A stretch of DNA of 64,000 bases from Chromobacterium sp. ATCC 53434 (GTDB taxonomy: Bacteria > Pseudomonadota > Gammaproteobacteria > Burkholderiales > Chromobacteriaceae): NCBI RefSeq assembly GCF_002848345.1, contig NZ_CP025429.1:806001-870000 (forward strand), written 5' to 3'. Shown in pieces: positions 59,501 through 64,000 of the stretch. Both the position numbers and the translations under genes were made by a program. Position 1 is the first letter of the stretch; every line of letters starts with the position of its first letter. The notes beneath the pieces were generated by a model, which had not been told where the DNA came from, made no database searches, and saw nothing but the letters and a program-made list of their open reading frames with translations.

Positions 59501-60958
59501 TCAGCAGTCCCCCGTCCACAGCGCCGGCCGGCGTCCCGCCCACGGCAGGCTGCGCTCCAGCTGGCCGGCCATCCGGAACAAGGCGTCCTCCCGTCCAGCC
59601 GGCGCGACGAATTGCATGCCGACCGGCAGGCCCGACGGCGGGTCCTGGAAAAGCGGAACCGACATGGCCGGCACGCCGGCGGCGTTGAAGACCGGGGTGA
59701 ACGGCGAGCCGCCGATCACGCGTTCGGTCCACTGGTGGCCGTCCATCGTTTCCGCGCCGACGGCATAGCTGCCCAGCGGCGGGGCCAGCTCGGGCAGCGT
59801 CGGCGTCAGCAGCAGATCGTAGCGGCTGAAGAAGGCCGCTACGCCGCGGGTGACGGCATTGCGCAGGTCCAGCGCCCGCACGATCTCGACGCCGCGGATC
59901 TCGCGGCCGGTGCGATAGACGGCGAGCGTCTGCGGTTCCAGCGTGGAGAGATCGATCCGGCGCCCGGTCGCGGCGGCCATATCGTCTATCCAGGCGGCGA
60001 TATTGGCGGCCCACAGCACCGAGCTGGCATCGACGAAGCTGTCCCAGCTGCAGCCCAGCGGAAGTTCCGCTTCCTCGACGATGTGGCCGAGCGATTCGCA
60101 CAAGCGCATCGCGTCGGCAAGATGTCCGAGTATCGATGGCGCGGTGCGCTTGCCGCCCCAGGCTTGCGGCATCACGGCTATCCTCAGCCGGCCGGGCTCG
60201 GCGCCGACTTGCGCGAGATAGCTGCCGGCGGGTTCGGCGATGGCGAACGGTTGCCCGCCGTCGGCGCCGTGCGCGGCGTCCAGCAGCGCGGCGCTGTCGC
60301 GTACCGAGCGGCTGACGCCCAGCTGCGCGGCGAGCCCGTGGATGGCCTCGTCCAGCGCCGGCCCGTTGGACACGCGGCCGCGCGTCGGCTTCAGTCCGAA
60401 CACGCCGGAGGCGGCGGACGGGATGCGGATCGAGCCGGCCGCGTCGGTCGCGTGGGCCAGCGGCACGATGCCGGCGGCCACCGCCGCCGCGGCGCCGCCG
60501 CTGGAGCCGCCGGCGCCGTGCGCCGCGTTCCAGGGATTGCGGGTCGGGCCGCAGAGCGCGGACTCGGTGGTGCCGCTCCAGGCGAACTCGGGCGTGGTCG
60601 TCCGTCCCAGCGTCGCCAGTCCGGCCTCGCGAAAGCGCCGCATCAGGATGGAGTCGGCCGCGGCGGTGTAGCCTTGCGCCAGCCGGCTGCCGAATTCTAT
60701 CTTCCTGCCGGCCATGGTCACGCCGACATCCTTGATCAGGAAGGGCACGCCAGCGAGCGGCGAGCCGCGCTCCATCGCCTGGGCGATGCCGGACAGCTCG
60801 GGCTGCCAGGTTTCGATGACCGCGTTGATCCGCGGATTGACCGACGCGCATGCCCGCAGCGCCGCGTCGGCGAGTTCCCGCGGGCTGACTTCCCCGCGCG
60901 CGACCAGCTCGCCCAGGCCCACCGCGTCGTACTGCGCATATTCCGAAAGCTTCATCAT
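59501..60958 (-). CDS. Amidase signature family hydrolase
   Basis: A 485-residue enzyme with the Ser-cisSer-Lys triad: Lys76 in PFLIKDVGV, Ser152 in GAGGSSGGAAAAVAAG and nucleophile Ser176 in DAAGSIRIPSAASGVFG. It hydrolyses an amide (or related) bond; the substrate is unknown. The protein is cytosolic. The frame is open upstream, but ATGs at 60958/60955 behind a GGAGG site mark the start. It is divergent from a TetR regulator whose two operators lie between them, so it is very probably repressed by that regulator. Confidence 0.93.
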   Translation of the reverse strand: MMKLSEYAQYDAVGLGELVARGEVSPRELADAALRACASVNPRINAVIETWQPELSGIAQAMERGSPLAGVPFLIKDVGVTMAGRKIEFGSRLAQGYTAAADSILMRRFREAGLATLGRTTTPEFAWSGTTESALCGPTRNPWNAAHGAGGSSGGAAAAVAAGIVPLAHATDAAGSIRIPSAASGVFGLKPTRGRVSNGPALDEAIHGLAAQLGVSRSVRDSAALLDAAHGADGGQPFAIAEPAGSYLAQVGAEPGRLRIAVMPQAWGGKRTAPSILGHLADAMRLCESLGHIVEEAELPLGCSWDSFVDASSVLWAANIAAWIDDMAAATGRRIDLSTLEPQTLAVYRTGREIRGVEIVRALDLRNAVTRGVAAFFSRYDLLLTPTLPELAPPLGSYAVGAETMDGHQWTERVIGGSPFTPVFNAAGVPAMSVPLFQDPPSGLPVGMQFVAPAGREDALFRMAGQLERSLPWAGRRPALWTGDC

Positions 60959-61004
60959 CGACCTCCATTGAACGCGTCGCGGCTCGACATGAGCCCGATA
61001 GCGA

Positions 61005-61022
61005 TGATACCGTTCGGTATCA
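61005..61022. promoter_or_regulatory. TetR operator 1
   Basis: TGATACCG-TT-CGGTATCA, an 18-base palindrome about 47 bases upstream of the amidase start. Confidence 0.85.
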
Positions 61023-61033
61023 ATGGTGAGCAT

Positions 61034-61055
61034 GATGATACCGATCGGTATCATC
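61034..61055. promoter_or_regulatory. TetR operator 2
   Basis: A perfect 22-base palindrome with the same TGATACCG/CGGTATCA half-sites around AT, centred 31 bases from operator 1 (three helical turns) and 20 bases before the TetR ATG. Confidence 0.88.
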
Positions 61056-61075
61056 GTCAAGACGGAGAAAGAATA

Positions 61076-61678
61076 ATGAGCGACAAAAAAGCGGCCGGGC
61101 CTGCCGCGCCGCCGCGGGAACGGCTGCTGGCCGCCGCCGGCGAGCTGTTTTACAACGATGGCATCCGGGCGACCGGCGTCGAGGCGATCGCGGCCCGCGC
61201 CCAGACCACCAAGATGGCGCTCTACCGCCACTTCCAGTCCAAGGACGCGCTGCTGGCCGAGTGGTTGCGCCAGGTGATAGACGGCTATTGGCGGGCGTTC
61301 GACGCCATCGAGGCCGCCCACGCCGGCGATCCCCGCGGCCAGATTCTCGGATGGGCGGCCTTTTTCGCCGACGACGCCGGCGCCTGGTCGCATCGCGGCT
61401 GTCCGTTCATCAATTCGATCGCGGAGCTGCCGGACAGCGAGCACGCCGGCCGCAAGCTGATCGCGGAATACAAGACGCGCCAGTGGCGGCGGCTGGCGGA
61501 CCTGTGCGCGGCCGCCGGCCTCGCGGCGCCGGAGGACACGGCGAGCGAGCTGATGCTGGTGTTGGAGGGCGCGCAGGTCGCCGCGCAGAACCGGTCTATC
61601 GACGATGTCGGGACGCGGCTGATGCGGATCGTCGGCGCGATCGTCGAACGGCAGGCGAAGGCGCTGAGCGGGGAATGA
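61076..61678 (+). CDS. TetR-family repressor, probable regulator of the amidase
   Basis: A 200-residue TetR regulator. The DNA-binding domain (about 13-60) contains RERLLAAAGELFYNDGIRATGVEAIA and TTKMALYRHFQSKDALL. The ligand domain has an isolated Cys in HRGCPFINSIAEL, a motif common in a TetR subgroup. The ATG at 61076 lies 20 bases from a perfect operator, so autoregulation is expected. The frame upstream of it is antisense to the amidase gene. A terminator overlaps its end. Confidence 0.94.
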   Translation: MSDKKAAGPAAPPRERLLAAAGELFYNDGIRATGVEAIAARAQTTKMALYRHFQSKDALLAEWLRQVIDGYWRAFDAIEAAHAGDPRGQILGWAAFFADDAGAWSHRGCPFINSIAELPDSEHAGRKLIAEYKTRQWRRLADLCAAAGLAAPEDTASELMLVLEGAQVAAQNRSIDDVGTRLMRIVGAIVERQAKALSGE

Positions 61679-61680
61679 GA

Positions 61681-61701
61681 AGCCCCGCCGACGGCGGGGC
61701 T
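61681..61701. terminator. Terminator between TetR and the OYE gene
   Basis: A stem AGCCCCGCC/GGCGGGGCT with GAC loop, between convergent stop codons. Confidence 0.8.
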
Positions 61702-61714
61702 GGCTGGCGGAGGC

Positions 61715-62809
61715 TTACAGCGCGGGGTAGTCGGTATAGCCTTCCGCGCCGCCGCCGTAGAAGGTTTCCGGTTTCGGCGGGTTCAGCGGGGCATTGCGCT
61801 TCAGCCGCTCCACCAGGTCCGGATTGGAGATATAGCTGCGGCCGAAGGCGGCGGCGTCGATATAACCCTGGCTCAGCAGCGTCTCCGCCTTTTCCGCGGT
61901 ATAGCCGCCGGCGCCGATGATCACGCCCGGATAGCGCTGGCGCAGCGAGGCGCGGAAGCCGTCGTCGAGCTTGGGGCCGCCGGCCCAGTCCGGCTCGGAA
62001 ATGTGCAGGAAGGCCAGCTTGCGCTTGGCCAGCTGCTCGGCCAGGTACAGCGCCATCTCCAATTGGTCGGTGTTGGTGACGCCGTTGAAGATGCCCAGCG
62101 GCGAGATGCGGATGCCGACGTGATCGGCGTCCCATTCGGCCACCACGGCGTCGACGACTTCCAGCAGCAGGCGGGCGCGGTTCTCCACGCTGCCGCCGTA
62201 GCGGTCGGTGCGGACATTGGCTTCAGGCGACAGGAACTGGTCCAGCAGATAGCCGTGGGCGCCGTGGATTTCCACCAGGTCGAAGCCGGCGCGGCGCGCA
62301 TTGTCGGTGGCGCGGCGGTAATCGTCGACGATGTCCTCGATTTCCTCGATCTCCAGCGCGCGCGGGGTGTCGCACTGCTCGCGAACCAGGCTGCCGTCGG
62401 CGGCGCGGATATTGGTGCGGCTGTCGGCCTGGATGGCCGACGGGCCGACCGGCGCGTCGCCGTTAGGCTGCAGCGAGCGGTGCGAGATGCGGCCGGTGTG
62501 CCACAGCTGCAGCGCGATCCTGCCGCCGTCCCGGTGAACGGCGTCGGTCACTTCGCTCCAGGCGCGGACCTGTTCCTCGCTGTAGATGCCGGGCGCGCCG
62601 GCATAGCCCTTGGCGGTGGCGGAGATGTGGGTGCCCTCGGCGACGATCAGGCCGGCGCTGGCGCGCTGACGGTAGTACTCCTTGGCCAGCGGGCCCGGGA
62701 CGTCGCCCGGTTCGATATTGCGCAGGCGGGTCAGCGGGGCCATCGCCACGCGGTTGGCCAGCGTGATGGCGCCCATGGTCAGCGGGGTGAACAGTTTGTC
62801 GGCTTGCAT
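61715..62809 (-). CDS. Old Yellow Enzyme alkene reductase (NemA-like)
   Basis: A 364-residue FMN enzyme that reduces activated alkenes, N-ethylmaleimide-type electrophiles and nitro compounds with NAD(P)[26 protein letters not shown] is the family N-terminus, [12 protein letters not shown] a flavin contact, and [26 protein letters not shown] carries the paired His-x-x-His/Asn and Tyr region. The ATG at 62809 with AAGGAAA was chosen over an upstream one at 62854. It lies 28 bases after the nitroreductase gene, so the two form an operon. Confidence 0.95.
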   Translation of the reverse strand: MQADKLFTPLTMGAITLANRVAMAPLTRLRNIEPGDVPGPLAKEYYRQRASAGLIVAEGTHISATAKGYAGAPGIYSEEQVRAWSEVTDAVHRDGGRIALQLWHTGRISHRSLQPNGDAPVGPSAIQADSRTNIRAADGSLVREQCDTPRALEIEEIEDIVDDYRRATDNARRAGFDLVEIHGAHGYLLDQFLSPEANVRTDRYGGSVENRARLLLEVVDAVVAEWDADHVGIRISPLGIFNGVTNTDQLEMALYLAEQLAKRKLAFLHISEPDWAGGPKLDDGFRASLRQRYPGVIIGAGGYTAEKAETLLSQGYIDAAAFGRSYISNPDLVERLKRNAPLNPPKPETFYGGGAEGYTDYPAL

Positions 62810-62837
62810 ATCGGTTTCCTTGAGAAAGTCGTCGGGA

Positions 62838-63578
62838 TTACTGCTCGAAGCCAAAACCCTGGGCGCGCGCGGCCGGCGCGACCTTGGGGAAATAAACCTG
62901 GCGGTAGTAGCGGGCGGTGTTGGCGGTCCACGGCTCGCCGTCGGCGCGGCCGATGTCCTGCCAGTGCCGGCTCAGCGTCTCGTCGTAGGCGGCGATGTGG
63001 CCGGCCAGATCGTCGGCGTGGTAGCGCTCGCGGTGGACAAAGCTCGCGCGCGGCAGGCGCGGCTTCTGCTCACTGTCGTCCTTGATGTGGCCGATCACCA
63101 CGCCGGCTAGCGGAAAGGTCAGTTCCGGTAGCGCCAGCAGGTCTATCATCGCCTGCGGATCGCGGCGGATGCCGCCGATCGGCACCGCGCCCAGGCCGGC
63201 GGCGTGGGCGGCGGTGATCAGATTGCCCAACGCGATGCCGGCGTCCACCGAGCCGACGGCGAAGGCCTCGACGCTGTCGTGTATCACCTGCTTCTCGCCG
63301 GCCATCTCGACGCCGAGGCGGGTCTTGTGGAAGTCCATCACCACGGCGACGAAGACCGGCGCCTGGGCGATCCACGGCTGGCCGCCGGCGATCTCGGCGA
63401 TGCGCTGGCGGCGCTCGGCGTCCTGCACCACCACCAGCGAGACTTGCTGGCCGTTGATCGAGGTCGGGCCTTTCCAGGCGGCGTCCAGCACGGCGTCCAG
63501 CATTTCCGGCGCCACGGGCTGGTCCCGGTAGCTGCGCACACTGCGGTGGCTGTGCATCAGTTGCAAGGTTTCGTTCAT
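62838..63578 (-). CDS. NAD(P)H nitroreductase (NfsA/FRP-like)
   Basis: A 246-residue flavoprotein of the nitroreductase family. [30 protein letters not shown] is the FMN-binding N-terminus, and [21 protein letters not shown] matches the NfsA-type NADPH-binding region. It reduces nitroaromatics or quinones. An upstream ATG at 63590 is possible; 63578 has the better ribosome-binding site (GGAG). It is the first gene of the pair with the OYE enzyme, preceded by a TetR-type operator. Confidence 0.92.
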   Translation of the reverse strand: MNETLQLMHSHRSVRSYRDQPVAPEMLDAVLDAAWKGPTSINGQQVSLVVVQDAERRQRIAEIAGGQPWIAQAPVFVAVVMDFHKTRLGVEMAGEKQVIHDSVEAFAVGSVDAGIALGNLITAAHAAGLGAVPIGGIRRDPQAMIDLLALPELTFPLAGVVIGHIKDDSEQKPRLPRASFVHRERYHADDLAGHIAAYDETLSRHWQDIGRADGEPWTANTARYYRQVYFPKVAPAARAQGFGFEQ

Positions 63579-63596
63579 CGGTGACTCCATTCTGAG

Positions 63597-63611
63597 TAGA
63601 CCAGTCGTCTA
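63597..63611. promoter_or_regulatory. TetR-type operator of the nitroreductase-OYE operon
   Basis: TAGAC-CAGTC-GTCTA, an inverted repeat 19 bases upstream of the nitroreductase start. Likely target of the adjacent TetR-type protein. Confidence 0.65.
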
Positions 63612-63629
63612 GTATTTGTTTCAAGAAAA

Positions 63630-63650
63630 CCCGCCGGCTGCGGCGGGGCT
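63630..63650 (-). terminator. Terminator of the partial TetR gene
   Basis: A 7-base stem CCCGCCG/CGGCGGG with GCTG loop, followed on the minus strand by TTTTC, right after the TetR stop. Confidence 0.7.
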
Positions 63651-63654
63651 TGCT

Positions 63655-64000
63655 TTATCGTTTACAGCTGGCGTTGTCGGGTCGCAGCAGCATGGTCTCG
63701 GTCAAGCGGTAGGCGTTGTGCATCGGTTGATCCGAGCGCTGAACCTTGTACAGCAGCGCGCTGCCCACCCACAGGCTGTACAGGCTGGCGGCCAGCTCGT
63801 CGGCTTCCAGATAGGTGCACAGGCTGCCTTCGGCCTGGCCGCGGCGTATGGCGTCGGCCAGGCGGGAAATCAGCCGTCCCATGCCTTCGGCCAGCATCTC
63901 GCGCATCGGCTCGGACAAGTCCGACACTTCCGCCGCCAGCTTCACCGCCAGACAGGTGTGGCTCTGCTCGGTGCAGCGGTGGGTGTCGAGCCAGCCCTGG
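63655..64000 (-). CDS. TetR-family regulator, NemR-like (C-terminal part; 5' end outside window)
   Basis: About 115 residues of the C-terminal ligand-binding domain are visible; the frame is open through the right edge, so the DNA-binding domain lies outside. QGWLDTHRCTEQSHTCLAVK followed by LAAEVSDLSEPMREML resembles NemR-type repressors, which sense electrophiles through cysteine. Two cysteines precede this segment and one is in the penultimate region (DNASCKR). Its location upstream of an OYE/nitroreductase pair, as for E. coli nemR-nemA, supports the role. Confidence 0.85.
   Translation of the reverse strand, partial: QGWLDTHRCTEQSHTCLAVKLAAEVSDLSEPMREMLAEGMGRLISRLADAIRRGQAEGSLCTYLEADELAASLYSLWVGSALLYKVQRSDQPMHNAYRLTETMLLRPDNASCKR

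Noticed and set aside
59322..60968. Long N-terminal extension fusing the prolyl oligopeptidase to upstream sequence
   Set aside because: The extension is an out-of-frame reading of the amidase gene, and a signal peptide starts cleanly at 59321.

Overview
The window looks like the chromosome of a Chromobacterium (betaproteobacteria, Neisseriales). It is high in GC, has hisZ-purA at its left edge, a complete rRNA operon with tRNA-Ile and tRNA-Ala, RNase R next to a tRNA-Leu array, and an acetoacetate decarboxylase of the type characterised from C. violaceum. No prophage, integrase, insertion-sequence transposase or CRISPR array was seen. The content is core metabolism mixed with accessory catabolic, signalling and metal-handling loci.

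Layout. 1-8 kb: hisZ-purA, a small VOC protein, a di-heme peroxidase divergent from a lipoprotein phosphoesterase, and a DHA2-type MFS pump. 8-14 kb: a three-gene binding-protein ABC importer divergent from an OmpR/TctE-type two-component system. 14-24 kb: a LysR regulator and a nine-gene meta-cleavage operon (extradiol dioxygenase, class II aldolase-fold decarboxylase, dehydrogenase, hydratase, oxalocrotonate decarboxylase, tautomerase, acetaldehyde dehydrogenase, hydroxyoxovalerate aldolase, aromatic-acid transporter). The gene set fits best the breakdown of 2,3-dihydroxybenzoate or a similar carboxylated catechol to pyruvate and acetyl-CoA. 24-33 kb: four tRNA-Leu(CAG) genes, rnr, and the rRNA operon with promoter, boxA sites and hairpins in the spacer. 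33-41 kb: an oxidoreductase, adc, a glycine-zipper protein, a NIT-domain chemoreceptor, a palindromic interspersed repeat and a secreted S53 peptidase. 41-46 kb: moaA, serB with a possible PilZ-like protein, and a bufferin-type copper RiPP operon with two precursor genes (bufA, bufA, bufB, bufC, bufD). 46-49 kb: queC-queD-queE, where QueD has three domains. 49-57 kb: a secreted M35 metallopeptidase and a signalling block (PP2C response regulator, diguanylate cyclase response regulator, very large hybrid histidine kinase). 57-64 kb: a secreted prolyl oligopeptidase, an amidase divergent from a TetR regulator with two near-perfect operators, and an Old Yellow Enzyme/nitroreductase pair behind a second, partial, TetR-type (NemR-like) gene.

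The most interesting systems are the two-precursor bufferin locus, the putative 2,3-dihydroxybenzoate meta-pathway with a decarboxylase lacking the usual class II aldolase metal ligands, the triple-domain QueD, and a compound palindromic repeat at 38.1-38.4 kb whose right end recurs at 51.5 kb. Functional statements rest on motif recognition by eye; no database search was run.
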